DNA of 47,415 bases, from positions 1-47,415 of the forward strand of contig JACSRH010000294.1 in assembly GCA_014879855.1 (NCBI GenBank), written 5' to 3'. The notes beneath the pieces are model-generated. The model did no database searches. It was not told the DNA's origin and saw only the letters and a list, made by a program, of their open reading frames with translations. Source of the stretch: Caldilineaceae bacterium (GTDB lineage: Bacteria; Chloroflexota; Anaerolineae; Caldilineales; Caldilineaceae). Position numbers and translations under genes: made by a program. Positions 9,506 through 22,182 of this stretch are shown piece after piece (positions within the stretch are counted from its first letter, which is position 1; every line of letters starts with the position of its first letter).

Positions 9506-10855
9506 AGCAAGGGATTTGAATGCAGGTGAGATCTGAGCCAGATACGCCTCCAGTTCCGCTTCGGCGCGTTCGGCGTAGGTGGCATAGCGCGCACGTTTGT
9601 TGCGCACCGCTGCGTCCAGTTCGGGCAGCAAGCCCATCGCCGCTTTCATGGGCTGAAAGGTAGCCGGTTCGGCGTGGGTGATGTAGTGCAGCAGCGCGCC
9701 CATCATCGTGGTGCGCGGCAGTTCGAGCAAGGATTCCCCGCGCAGCCGGCGCACGCTGTTGATGCCGGCAATCAGCCCGCCCATTGTGCTGCCGACGTAG
9801 CCTTCCGTGCCTGTGATCTGACCCGCAAAGAAGAGGTCATCGCGCACCTGGCATTGCAGCGTCGGGCGCAGCAACGTTGGGCTGTTGATAAAGGTATTGC
9901 GGTGCATCTGCCCCAACCGCTCGAACTCGGCGTGCTCCAGCCCTGGGATCAGCCGGAGCACCTGCTCCTGTGCACCCCATTTGATGTTGGTTTGAAAACC
10001 GACCAGGTTGTAGAGCGTGCCCGCGACATTATCCTGACGAAGCTGCACGACAGCATAGGGACGGCGCCCCGTGCGCGGGTCGCGCAGCCCCACCGGGCGC
10101 ATCGGCCCAAAGGCCAGTGATTTTTCCCCGCGCGCGGCCAGCGCCTCGATCGGCATACAGCCCTCAAAATAGCGCTCCAACTCCTTGTCCGCGCCCTTTA
10201 GCTCGATCTTCGGCGCGTCGAGCACCGCCTGCACAAAGCGCATATACTCCGCTTGATCGAGCGGGCAATTGATATAATCACCCTCATCGCCGCCCAGCTC
10301 ACTTTCGCGGTCGTAGCGGCTCTGGCGAAAGGCAATCTGCATATCGATGCTGTCGGCCAGGACGATCGGCGCCATCGCATCGTAGAAATAGAAATGCTGC
10401 CGGCCGGTGAGTTCCTGGATGCGCGCGGCCAAGGCACTGCTGGTCAGCGGGCCGGTGGCAAGGATAGTCGGCCCATTGGGAATCGCCGTCATCTCGTCGC
10501 GATGGACGGTGATGTTGGGATGGCCCTGAATCAACGTCGTGATCTCTTCGGAAAACTCCTCGCGGCTGACGGCCAGAGCAGCGCCCGCGGGCAGTGCGTG
10601 CTTGTACGCCGTGCGGATGACCATGCTGCCCATGCGTAATAGTTCGCGCTTGAGGATGCCCAGCGCCCGGTCGGGCAGCGTCGACCCCATCGAGTTGCTG
10701 CACACCAACTCTGCCAGCCGGTCGGTGACATGCGCGTCCGTGCCGCGCCCCGGTCGCATTTCCACCAGATCAACGTGGACGCCGCGGTTGGCGATCTGCC
10801 AGGCGGCCTCGCTGCCAGCCAGCCCGCCCCCGACGATCGTAATGGACTCCGTCAT
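9491..10855 (-). CDS. trmFO: Methylenetetrahydrofolate--tRNA-(uracil-54-C5)-methyltransferase
   Basis: Folate- and FAD-dependent enzyme that makes m5U54 (ribothymidine) in the T-loop of tRNA. 454 aa from the ATG at 10855. The N-terminus carries the FAD-binding motif ITIVGGGLAGSEAAW, followed by EMRPGRGTDAH and the conserved CSNSMGS segment, LPAGAALAVSRE, YFYDAMAPIV, and near the C-terminus LFFAGQITGTEGYVGS. These are signature blocks of the family. An in-frame extension to 10975 would overlap the divergent gene and is not conserved in type, so I use 10855. Its presence, in place of the SAM-dependent TrmA, is usual in Firmicutes, Chloroflexota and relatives. It converges with the RelE-type toxin. 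Confidence 0.95.
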   Translation of the reverse strand: MTESITIVGGGLAGSEAAWQIANRGVHVDLVEMRPGRGTDAHVTDRLAELVCSNSMGSTLPDRALGILKRELLRMGSMVIRTAYKHALPAGAALAVSREEFSEEITTLIQGHPNITVHRDEMTAIPNGPTILATGPLTSSALAARIQELTGRQHFYFYDAMAPIVLADSIDMQIAFRQSRYDRESELGGDEGDYINCPLDQAEYMRFVQAVLDAPKIELKGADKELERYFEGCMPIEALAARGEKSLAFGPMRPVGLRDPRTGRRPYAVVQLRQDNVAGTLYNLVGFQTNIKWGAQEQVLRLIPGLEHAEFERLGQMHRNTFINSPTLLRPTLQCQVRDDLFFAGQITGTEGYVGSTMGGLIAGINSVRRLRGESLLELPRTTMMGALLHYITHAEPATFQPMKAAMGLLPELDAAVRNKRARYATYAERAEAELEAYLAQISPAFKSLALLEF

Positions 10856-10931
10856 GACTCTCCTCAGCATCCGTGCCTGCGCGAGCGCGCTTGCGCCCAT
10901 AACTATCCTTTTGCAAGAGAGGTAGGATACA

Positions 10932-11306
10932 ATGGCCGCAGTGCAGAAACCAAAATCAGAGAGCGACCACGTCAAGGAGCAATTGATGAGCAGCGCCAGG
11001 CGCCTTCTTCACGAGCTGGATTTACCTGTCGACGACCGCTACGATCTGCCGGCCTCGACGCAGCGCTTCCCCGATGGCGCGCACCATCGCATTGAGATTC
11101 CCAGCGTTGAGGGGCCGGTCGCGCTGGCGGCAGTCATCGCGGCGGCGCAACAATACGGCGTCACCATTCACCGCGCCTCGCAGGGCAGCGGCATGATGCT
11201 GCTGACCGACGCCGAACTGCGCGAGATGGCGCGTCTCGCCCGTTCAGGTGCAGCTTGCCTGGCGTCTCCCGTGGGGGCAGAGGGGTTGGGGGTTCCGCAA
11301 TTGTGA
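10932..11306 (+). pseudogene. Truncated U32-like protein (N-terminal part only)
   Basis: 124 aa. The first 100 residues, including YDLPAS, RFPDGAHHRIEIPSVEGP and YGVTIHRASQGSGMMLLTD, resemble from memory the N-terminal part of a conserved peptidase U32-like protein of several hundred residues. After DAELREMARLA the sequence turns into a low-complexity tail (SGAACLASPVGAEGLG) and stops, so the larger part of the expected barrel is absent. The stop TGA at 11304-11306 overlaps the GTG start of the next gene. I read this as a gene remnant created by an internal deletion, though a short stand-alone domain is possible. It is divergent from trmFO. Confidence 0.45.
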
Positions 11307-12499
11307 CTACTTGGGAATATGTTCCACTCGCAGAGTATACGCCGCCTACGCCGTCGGTGAAGGCGATCTCGGAGAATTGGTTTGCAGAAGTGCGCAGGCG
11401 TTTTGGCGCTGGAAAAGCACAGGCGGAGCCTTTCGAGGAGCGAGAATCGCTAAAAGCATTGCCGGCCTGGCAACTTCAGCGCATCGCGCCGGCGCCCGCG
11501 TGGCGCGAGGCCGCGCGAGCGCTCGACGTCAGGCTGGAGCATTGGTTGGCAGATCGCCAATCACAACATGCACCGCTGCTTTTCATTGGGACGCCTTACA
11601 GCGGACATGTTGAGATTCTGCAACTGTGGGCTGAGCTTCACGAGTGGCGGGTGATCAAGCCACCCACGGCCGAGGAAGTGTTCGCCGGCGATCTTTCCTG
11701 GGCGTCAGATCAGATCGTCGATGATCAGCCCTGGGTGTTTCCACACCTCGAGCGGACTTATCTCCGCCACACCGAGGGCTTGGGTCTCATCCGGCGTTTC
11801 TTCGACCAGATGTACGCAGGCAACCTTGGACGCGGTCTCATCGGTTGCGACAGTTGGAGCTGGACGTTTCTGCGCAGGTTCTGGCCGGAGCCTCTATCCA
11901 ACACGCTTGCTTTGCGCGCCTTTGACGAAAAACGACTCTCCTACTATCTTCAGGCGCTGGCAAGCGGCGGAGAGGATCAGGATCTTCTCTTTCGTCAATC
12001 CGACAATGGCAAATATGTGTTTTCGCCGCCAGAGGATGTCGCCGTCAACGGCTCCGTCCACCACAGCGATTATATCCAGCGGCTCGCTGTGCACAGCCGC
12101 GGCATCCTGGGGATTGCCTGGACGATCTGGCGCAATAGTTTGCGTATCGAGCCGGACGAGGAAATTGCCGAAGAAGCGCAGGCCGAGGCAGTCGAGCTGC
12201 CGGGAAAAACAGTCTGGGTTGCCCCGTGGAGCCAGATCAAACATCCGGTCATGCCGCCAGGCGCCACCCGTCATCAGGCGATTGTCCTGCACGCACTGCT
12301 GCTGCACAATGGCCTTGCCGGGGAACAGCTTGCTCAGGTGACGCCGTTGACAGCCGACGAGGTGACCGGAACGATCTACCTGCTGCAACAGGCCAAAGTG
12401 CTGGCGGAGTCCGCTGGATTTTGGCGGGTGACGGCGCAGGGCTATCCGATTGCGCGCCAATTCCTGGTGGACAACGGCTATCCCGTCGACGAATTTTAG
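11303..12499 (+). CDS. Unknown protein with a possible C-terminal winged helix
   Basis: 398 aa from GTG 11303 (VTTWEYVPLAEY). I do not recognise the family. The middle holds LLFIGTPYSGHVEILQLW, which reads like the first strand and loop of an ATPase-type fold but lacks a Walker lysine, followed by DDQPWVFPHLERTYLRH and LIGCDSWSWTFLRRFW. The last 80 residues (HQAIVLHALLLHNGL through a basic FWRVTAQGYPIARQFL) have the pattern of a winged-helix domain. There is no signal peptide or membrane segment. It lies 10 bases before the MscS gene, whose start has its own AGGAGC site, so the two are probably co-transcribed; that hints at a membrane-associated or stress role but no more. Confidence 0.7.
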   Translation: MTTWEYVPLAEYTPPTPSVKAISENWFAEVRRRFGAGKAQAEPFEERESLKALPAWQLQRIAPAPAWREAARALDVRLEHWLADRQSQHAPLLFIGTPYSGHVEILQLWAELHEWRVIKPPTAEEVFAGDLSWASDQIVDDQPWVFPHLERTYLRHTEGLGLIRRFFDQMYAGNLGRGLIGCDSWSWTFLRRFWPEPLSNTLALRAFDEKRLSYYLQALASGGEDQDLLFRQSDNGKYVFSPPEDVAVNGSVHHSDYIQRLAVHSRGILGIAWTIWRNSLRIEPDEEIAEEAQAEAVELPGKTVWVAPWSQIKHPVMPPGATRHQAIVLHALLLHNGLAGEQLAQVTPLTADEVTGTIYLLQQAKVLAESAGFWRVTAQGYPIARQFLVDNGYPVDEF

Positions 12500-12509
12500 G
12501 AGCAACCCG

Positions 12510-13319
12510 ATGAACGGTGCAAACAGCATCACAGACATTCTGGCGCTCAACCAGGACAACTTGATTGCCATCGCCTTGATTCTGGTCGGCGCCTGGCTGT
12601 TGATCGCCGCCAATCAGCGCATCTTCCCCTGGCTGGCGAGCCGGGTGCCCAACCAGCACCGCAATTTCTTTCTGGCGGGCGAGCCAGTGTTGCGTCTGCT
12701 GATCATCCTGGTTTCCGTGGTGTTAATTGTCACGCGCATTATCGATCCCACGTTTGAAAACCTGGTGGTGCTCCTGAGTGCAACCGGCCTTGCCTTGGGA
12801 TTTGCCTTCAAGGATTACATCAGCAGTCTCCTCGCGGGCGTGGTGACGCTCTATGAATTGCCTTATCGTCCTGGCGACTGGATCACCGTCAACGGCGCGT
12901 ACGGCAAGGTGCGCTCGATCGGGACGCGTGCGGCGGAAATCGTCACGCTGGACGACACCGTCGTGGTGATTCCACATCTAAAGCTGTGGGATCAGCTCAT
13001 TCACAACGGCAATGATGGCAGCCGCAACCTCATGTGCATCGCTGATTTCTATCTCCATCCCGATCACGACGCCGCACGCGTCAAGCAGGCGTTGTATGAT
13101 GTGGCGCTGACGAGCGCCTTTCTCCAGATAACTCAGCCGATCTTTGTGATCGTGCAGGAGAAACCGTGGGCTACCCATTATCGGCTCAAGGCTTACCCGA
13201 TCGAGCCGGATCAGCAACTCCATTTCGTTACGGATCTGACCGTGCGTGGGAAGGCGAAGCTTGCCAGTCTGGGTGTCCGATTTGCCCAGCTTCCGGCTTT
13301 TCCCGAGCAGATGGAATAA
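12510..13319 (+). CDS. mscS: MscS-family small-conductance mechanosensitive channel
   Basis: 269 aa. Three hydrophobic segments (about residues 15-32, 52-72 and 80-100) precede the pore-lining helix with LGFAFKDYISSLLAGVV and then the MscS beta domain, marked by YRPGDWITVNGAYGKV, RAAEIVTLDDTVVVIPH. The C-terminal alpha/beta domain (about 170-265) is present. These channels open on membrane tension and release solutes on hypo-osmotic shock. ATG 12510 is supported by AGGAGC six bases upstream. Immediately downstream of the unknown winged-helix protein. Confidence 0.88.
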   Translation: MNGANSITDILALNQDNLIAIALILVGAWLLIAANQRIFPWLASRVPNQHRNFFLAGEPVLRLLIILVSVVLIVTRIIDPTFENLVVLLSATGLALGFAFKDYISSLLAGVVTLYELPYRPGDWITVNGAYGKVRSIGTRAAEIVTLDDTVVVIPHLKLWDQLIHNGNDGSRNLMCIADFYLHPDHDAARVKQALYDVALTSAFLQITQPIFVIVQEKPWATHYRLKAYPIEPDQQLHFVTDLTVRGKAKLASLGVRFAQLPAFPEQME

Positions 13320-13389
13320 CACGCAAAGCAAAGACAAAAGGAGATCTGGCAAAGCGTGGCAAATCGCTGCGGCCTAGGCAAAGGGGCCA

Positions 13390-14088
13390 ATGAAAAATGA
13401 CGACAATCGCTTTGAGTTCAGGATACTACCCGCTATGAACACCATCAGGGATCTCCCCACGCGCTGGGCGGGTGAATTGGCGCTTGCCGGCGGACTGCTC
13501 TGGATCGCTTACGCCATTTTGGCAATGTTGCAGCCGTTGGGCCGCGGCGCCACGTTTACCAATGATTTGGGTCAGACGCTGGTGACCAACCCTCATGCCT
13601 TTCGTCTTACCGGCGCCGCCTGTGGCGGCGCGCTGGCGCTGTTGGGGCTGGCAGTCGTGGGGGCAGCTGCGCGCTATGAGCTGCCCACCAGCGAACCCAA
13701 GCCCTTTGGCGTCTCCGTACCCAGCCGCTTTGGTGTGCCAATGGGGTGGGTGGGCGCGCTCGCGGGCGTGGCGACGGCGGCCACGGCATTGCTCTTGCTC
13801 GTGTTGCCCACTGCCGCCATGCAACTCTTTGGCGCGGTGCTTGTAGCGTTGAGCGCGATGCTGGTTGCCATCGAGGCCAATGGCAGTGACCACGCCTACC
13901 CGATCGCGACGCCGCTCTTTGTGGTCGGTGCACTGGGAATGCTAAGTTTGGTGGCGCAGGCGTTGCTGCCGCTGACAACATGGATGCTCCCCGTCTATGC
14001 GGCGCTGGTGATGGCGGTGTATGGCTTGGCGTGGGTGCGCTTTGGCAATTTTCTCAGCAATCACCGTCAATCAGGCAAGGAAGGATGA
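13390..14088 (+). CDS. Polytopic membrane protein of unknown function
   Basis: 232 aa, rich in Ala, Leu and Val, with about six predicted membrane spans (starting with LALAGGLLWIAYAILAML and ending with MLPVYAALVMAVYGLAW). No charged catalytic motif is visible. A second in-frame ATG at 13435 would remove the polar first 15 residues and may be the true start. It lies 70 bases after mscS and ends 114 bases before the tricorn gene. Function unknown. Confidence 0.65.
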   Translation: MKNDDNRFEFRILPAMNTIRDLPTRWAGELALAGGLLWIAYAILAMLQPLGRGATFTNDLGQTLVTNPHAFRLTGAACGGALALLGLAVVGAAARYELPTSEPKPFGVSVPSRFGVPMGWVGALAGVATAATALLLLVLPTAAMQLFGAVLVALSAMLVAIEANGSDHAYPIATPLFVVGALGMLSLVAQALLPLTTWMLPVYAALVMAVYGLAWVRFGNFLSNHRQSGKEG

Positions 14089-14098
14089 TCTGCCAAGT

Positions 14099-14127
14099 TT
14101 GGTAGGTGTTTCATGCCGGAGTATACT
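14099..14127 (+). promoter_or_regulatory. Promoter of the tricorn protease gene
   Basis: TTGGTA (14099-14104) and TATACT (14122-14127) with a 17-bp spacer. The predicted start near 14134 leaves a leader of about 70 bases before the ATG at 14203. Confidence 0.6.
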
Positions 14128-14202
14128 GCCTTGCACGCCTAGAACGCCGATGTCTTGTGCGTTCTACATTTCCATTTCATCCATCACGCAAAAAAGGATC
14201 GC

Positions 14203-17907
<3,705 letters not shown>

Positions 17908-18035
17908 ACGGGCGAATTGTCGCGTTCACAGCATCGTGCGTCGTACTGCTCAGCCAGTGTGCGGACGATTGGCATGAAACGGCCAGTGCGACGTCCGATG
18001 CAACGTATTGAAACACACCCAAATTCGTCTACAGT

Positions 18036-18064
18036 TTGCAAAACCTCCAAATGATCTCTATAAT
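18036..18064 (+). promoter_or_regulatory. Promoter of the malE-like operon
   Basis: TTGCAA (18036-18041), 17-bp spacer, perfect TATAAT (18059-18064). Expected start near 18071. Confidence 0.6.
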
Positions 18065-18071
18065 GATTGCA

Positions 18072-18089
18072 ATTCAAGTTTGTTTGAAT
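18072..18089. promoter_or_regulatory. Dyad operator at the importer transcription start
   Basis: ATTCAA-GTTTGT-TTGAAT, a perfect 6-bp inverted repeat with a 6-bp centre, overlapping the predicted transcription start. The position fits repression by a LacI-like or similar sugar regulator; no such gene lies in the window. Confidence 0.5.
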
Positions 18090-18251
18090 CCATATGCGAA
18101 AGTAAAAAGAATCACCTTGTTGATTCTAGGCCGGATAACGGCTGATTTGCCTAGCTCCCAGTGTATGCTTTCCCTGACTCGCTAGGGTTCGCAGAATAAG
18201 TGTTTCAGTTCCGTCCAAAGTTAATACGTATCTAGCAAAAGGAGAATCTGT

Positions 18252-19607
18252 ATGCGCAACAAGCGACTGATCTTGTTGTCCTTGCTGGTAATCGGCGTTC
18301 TGGTGTTAGCAGCCTGTGGCGGCGGACAGCCGACGGCAGCCCCTGCTGAACCAGCCGCGCCAGCCGCTGAAGAAGCCACCCCCACCGCAGCCGCAGAAGC
18401 GCCAGCCGTTGAAGAAGCCACCCCCACCACAGCCGCCGCAGAAGCACCTGCTGAGGAAGCCGCGCCGGCCGCAGATACAGGCGCGGTGCTGACGATCTGG
18501 GCTGACGGCGAACGCGCGCCCATCCTAGAGAAACTTGGCGACGAGTTCACCGCACAGACTGGCGTCAAGCTGGCGGTGGTGCAGAAAGCCATCGGCGATA
18601 TCCGCAACGACTTCAAAATTGCAGCGCCGGCGGGTAGCGGCCCAGATATCATCCTGGGCGCTCACGACTGGCTCGGCGAGTTGAATGGCAGTGGCCTGCT
18701 TGCCCCGGTTGACCTTGGCCCCAACGCCGCCAATTTTGCCCCGAATGCCGTGCAGGCTTACACCTACACAGACGGCAAACTTTATGGGATGCCGCAGGCA
18801 ACTGAGAATATCGCCTTTTACTACAACACGGATCTGGTGCCGACGCCGCCAACCACCTTTGACGAAGTCAAAGCCATGTCCCAGGAGATCAAGGATGCCG
18901 GCAACAAGTATGGCTTCCTGACGCAGACCATCGGCGATCCCTATCACTTCTATCCCATTCAGACGGCATTTGGCGGCTATATCTTCGGCCAGAACGCCGA
19001 TGGCAGCTATAACGCCGAGGATCTGGGGCTGAACAGCGAAGGCAGCGTCGCCGCCCTGGAGTGGCTCAACAGCATGTATGAAGACGGCCTGCTCGATCGC
19101 AACGGCAACATCGACGGCGACCTGATGCTGTCCGCCTTCCAAAATGGCGACGCCGCCATGATGATCTCCGGCCCGTGGGCGCTGAACGGCATCCGCGAGG
19201 CGGGCGTGCCCTATGCCATCACCAACATTCCGACGGGCACTCAGCCGGGCGCACCGTTCCTGGGCGTCCAGGGCTTCATGATCAACGCCTTCAGCAAGAA
19301 CCAACTGCTGGCTCAGACCTTCCTGCAACAGTTCGTGGCGACCGATGCCACGATGCAGGCCTTCTTTGATGAGGATCCGCGTGCTTCTGCCTGGATTCCT
19401 GTGTCTGAAAAGATCGAAGATCCGGACTTGAAGGCGATTGCCGAGGCAGGAAATGTTGCCCAGCCCATGCCCAACATCCCCGCGATGAATTCGGTGTGGG
19501 GCGGTCAAGGAGATGCGATCACACTGGTCAGCACCGGCAAACTGACGCCACAAGAAGCCGCCGACCAGGCGCAGGCCCAGGTCTCAACGGCCATTGCAGG
19601 CCAATAA
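18252..19607 (+). CDS. malE: Sugar ABC importer substrate-binding lipoprotein, MalE-like
   Basis: 451 aa. The signal peptide ends in the lipobox LVLAAC, so Cys 22 should be lipidated and the protein tethered outside the membrane. A long Ala/Pro/Glu/Thr linker (about residues 28-75) with repeated EEATPT units joins it to the binding domain, which has the family hallmarks LTIWADGERAPILEKL, YGMPQATENIAFYYN, FQNGDAAMMISGPWAL and near the end PNIPAMNSVWGG. Likely ligands are maltose, maltodextrin or related oligosaccharides, inferred from resemblance to MalE. First gene of a three-gene operon with its two permeases; no ATPase is encoded. The AAAAGGAG ribosome site lies eight bases before the ATG. 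Confidence 0.88.
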   Translation: MRNKRLILLSLLVIGVLVLAACGGGQPTAAPAEPAAPAAEEATPTAAAEAPAVEEATPTTAAAEAPAEEAAPAADTGAVLTIWADGERAPILEKLGDEFTAQTGVKLAVVQKAIGDIRNDFKIAAPAGSGPDIILGAHDWLGELNGSGLLAPVDLGPNAANFAPNAVQAYTYTDGKLYGMPQATENIAFYYNTDLVPTPPTTFDEVKAMSQEIKDAGNKYGFLTQTIGDPYHFYPIQTAFGGYIFGQNADGSYNAEDLGLNSEGSVAALEWLNSMYEDGLLDRNGNIDGDLMLSAFQNGDAAMMISGPWALNGIREAGVPYAITNIPTGTQPGAPFLGVQGFMINAFSKNQLLAQTFLQQFVATDATMQAFFDEDPRASAWIPVSEKIEDPDLKAIAEAGNVAQPMPNIPAMNSVWGGQGDAITLVSTGKLTPQEAADQAQAQVSTAIAGQ

Positions 19608-19613
19608 CCACCC

Positions 19614-21206
19614 ATGTCTGCTGCAACGCAGAAGGTCTCCGGGGGCGCGCAGGCGCCCCCGGATGCTGGGTCTCACAGTATCCTTTCTCTGATCCTGCGC
19701 ATCCTGGCCCTGGCGCTGATCGACGGCATCACCATCTGGCTGGTCTATCAGATGGTTTTCGATGGCTACTGGCCGTTGGCGGCAGTTCTTGCATTGGTAA
19801 CAATCTGGGTCAACGTTGTCTTTCTGAGCGGACGTTTTTATCCACTTCGTTATGTCGCCCCGGGTCTCTCTCTCCTCGCCATTATGGTGCTGTACCCCAT
19901 TTTGTTTACTGTCTATGTCTCCTTTACCAATTACGGCACCGGCCACCTCGTCACCCAACAGCTGGCCATCGAACAGATCGAATCTCAAACGTTTCTCCCA
20001 CCCGACGCCACCCTCTACAACTGGACTGCCTTCAAAAACCCCGCGGGAGACTTTATGTTGTGGATGGTCAATCCCAATGATCCTGCTGACGTCTTTACAG
20101 TGACGCCGGGAACCGAGCCTGCACCGCGCAGTGGTGAGCCGCCTGCCGAGATCGATGGTTACCAGCAGATTCCCAGCAACCAACTGTTTGGCGCGCTTGG
20201 CGCGCTTTCTTCGCTGACCTTTGGCGTCAAGCCCGACAATGCTTTCCAAGTCAGCCAGAGTGTCTTGGGTCAGGCAGCGCAGTACGAGCAGTTGTTTGTG
20301 TACGATGCAGCCCAAGATGTCATGATCGACCAGCAGACGGGCGAAGTCTTTAAAAGTATAGAGGGCACGTTTACGTCGGCTGCGGGGCAAAAGCTGAGCC
20401 CTGGCTTTGCGGCGACGGTCGGCGCGCGGAACTATCGCGCCTTGTTCACTGATCCAGCCCTGCGCTCCACCTTTGTGCAGGTCTTCCTCTGGACTGTGAT
20501 CTTTGCGATCATGTCGGTCTTGCTGACGTTTATCTTGGGCATGTTCCTGGCCATCGTCTTCGACGTGCCGGAGATGCCGTTGCGCGCGCCGCTGCGATCT
20601 CTGCTGCTGATCCCCTACACCATCCCGGCGTTCGTGGCAGTGCCTGTGTGGGTGGGTCTCCTCAACCCACAGTTTGGCATCATCTCGCAGATGATCGGCA
20701 TGATCACCGGCGGCTGGGTGCCCCCCTGGTTTAGCGACCCTTTCTGGTCGAAGATTGGCATCCTGGCAATTCAGACCTGGTTAGGCTTTCCCTATATGTT
20801 TGTGGTGGTGACAGGCGCCTTGCAGACGCTGCCCCATGACATCTACGAAGCAGCTGATCTGGATGGCGCCAGTGCCTGGGATAAGTTCCAGGCGCTCACG
20901 TTTCCGCTGCTGCTGGTCACTGTCGGCCCCCTGTTAGTAGCTTCCTTTGCTTTCAATTTCAACAATTTCGTCGTGATCGATCTCTACAATCGTGGCGGGC
21001 CGCCTATGCCCAACGTACCGACCCCGGTAGGCTACACAGACATCCTGGCGACCTACACCTATCGCATTGCTTTTGGGGCCTCGGGTGTTTCAGATTACGG
21101 GTACGCTTCAGCTATCACGATCATGATCTTCCTGATCCTGTTCATCATCACACAATTCCAGTTCCGCTTCACCAACATGCTGGAAGAGAGGGGGCGCAAT
21201 GTCTAA
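19614..21206 (+). CDS. malF: Sugar ABC importer permease, MalF-like
   Basis: 530 aa, starting six bases after malE. It has the size and plan of MalF: N-terminal membrane helices (about residues 25-110), a large extracytoplasmic loop of about 170 residues that contacts the binding protein, then the conserved core with TWLGFPYMFVVVTGALQ and the EAA loop EAADLDGASAWDKF (about residues 415-430) that docks the shared ATPase. The long insert separates it from the smaller permeases of the second importer in this window. Its stop overlaps the next permease by eight bases, indicating translational coupling. Confidence 0.88.
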   Translation: MSAATQKVSGGAQAPPDAGSHSILSLILRILALALIDGITIWLVYQMVFDGYWPLAAVLALVTIWVNVVFLSGRFYPLRYVAPGLSLLAIMVLYPILFTVYVSFTNYGTGHLVTQQLAIEQIESQTFLPPDATLYNWTAFKNPAGDFMLWMVNPNDPADVFTVTPGTEPAPRSGEPPAEIDGYQQIPSNQLFGALGALSSLTFGVKPDNAFQVSQSVLGQAAQYEQLFVYDAAQDVMIDQQTGEVFKSIEGTFTSAAGQKLSPGFAATVGARNYRALFTDPALRSTFVQVFLWTVIFAIMSVLLTFILGMFLAIVFDVPEMPLRAPLRSLLLIPYTIPAFVAVPVWVGLLNPQFGIISQMIGMITGGWVPPWFSDPFWSKIGILAIQTWLGFPYMFVVVTGALQTLPHDIYEAADLDGASAWDKFQALTFPLLLVTVGPLLVASFAFNFNNFVVIDLYNRGGPPMPNVPTPVGYTDILATYTYRIAFGASGVSDYGYASAITIMIFLILFIITQFQFRFTNMLEERGRNV

Positions 21207-22089
21207 GGGTCGTTACACCACCTCAGTCGGTTCTATCCAGCGCGGCAAACGCATCGCCCTGCTGCTGCGCATCTTACTGGCGATTGTGATGTTGATCTTT
21301 GCCCTCTTCCCGATTCTGTGGATCATTTCGGCGTCGTTCAACCCGACTGGCTCGTTGGTAGGTCAACCGCTGATCCCCCAGAACCCCACTCTGGCCAACT
21401 ATCAGCGTTTGTTCAACGACCCGGTGAATCCCTACCCACGGTGGTACGTCAACTCGCTCTTCGTAGCGACGACGGTGACGGTGGTTGCTACCGCGATCAC
21501 TACATTAGCGGCCTATGCTTTTTCACGCTTCAATTTTCGCTCGCGGCGCCCATTGTTGCAGGCTGTCCTCTTGATCCAGGTCTTCCCCAATTTCCTGAAC
21601 ATGGTCGCGCTCTTTCTCATTCTGCAACAGTTTGGCAGCTATATCCCTGCCATCGGGTTGAATACCTATGGCGGCCTCTTTCTAGTTTATCTGGGCGGCA
21701 CGCTGGGCGCCAACACCTGGTTGACCAAAGGCTACTTTGATTCGATCCCCAGGGATTTAGACGAAGCCGCCACGGTGGATGGCGCTTCGGGCTGGCAGGT
21801 TTTCTGGGTCGTGTTGCTGCCGCTGGTGCGTCCCATCCTCGTCGTCGTCGCGCTGCTCACCTTTATCGGCACCTACTCCGAATTTGTGCTGGCGCGCGTG
21901 CTGCTGACCGACAAAATGATGTATACATTGGCAGTGGGTCTGAATCAGATGGTGGCAAACCAATTTGCGCAAAGCTGGGGCGTCTTCTCTGCCGGCGCGC
22001 TGTTGGCGGCGCTGCCGACGATCATACTCTTCATGTTCTTCCAACGCTATCTCGTCGGCGGTCTGACCACCGGCGCGGTCAAAGGATAA
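21199..22089 (+). CDS. malG: Sugar ABC importer permease, MalG-like
   Basis: 296 aa with six membrane helices; the EAA loop reads DEAATVDGASGWQVF (about residues 192-206). Features such as FPILWIISASFNPTGSL near the N-terminus and the C-terminal GLTTGAVKG are typical of MalG. Partner of the upstream MalF-like protein; the ATPase that powers the pair must be encoded elsewhere, as is common for multitask MsmX-like ATPases. Transcription should end at the perfect hairpin 20 bases downstream. Confidence 0.88.
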   Translation: MSKGRYTTSVGSIQRGKRIALLLRILLAIVMLIFALFPILWIISASFNPTGSLVGQPLIPQNPTLANYQRLFNDPVNPYPRWYVNSLFVATTVTVVATAITTLAAYAFSRFNFRSRRPLLQAVLLIQVFPNFLNMVALFLILQQFGSYIPAIGLNTYGGLFLVYLGGTLGANTWLTKGYFDSIPRDLDEAATVDGASGWQVFWVVLLPLVRPILVVVALLTFIGTYSEFVLARVLLTDKMMYTLAVGLNQMVANQFAQSWGVFSAGALLAALPTIILFMFFQRYLVGGLTTGAVKG

Positions 22090-22108
22090 ATTCTACGCGT
22101 TGATCGCC

Positions 22109-22148
22109 AATCAAAAAGGGGCGACGCTGCGGTCGCCCCTTTTTGATT
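22109..22148. terminator. Perfect rho-independent terminator
   Basis: AATCAAAAAGGGGCGAC pairs fully with GTCGCCCCTTTTTGATT around GCTGCG: a 17-bp stem with a T-run in its 3' arm and an A-run in its 5' arm, so it could act in both directions. It closes the malE-malF-malG operon. Confidence 0.92.
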
Positions 22149-22182
22149 GCATCATCGTTACAAAGCAAGGAGGAAACCCGCC

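Larger units (their letters stand above)
17908..18251. other. Regulatory spacer upstream of the maltose-type importer
   Basis: Holds a promoter (18036-18064), a dyad operator (18072-18089) and the hairpin GAATCA-N6-TGATTC (18109-18126), then a leader of about 180 bases with no open frame of note. Confidence 0.6.

Noticed and set aside
10923..10933. TAGGAT/TACAAT as a -10 box at the start of the U32-like fragment
   Set aside because: It overlaps or touches the ATG and has no -35 partner at a suitable distance.
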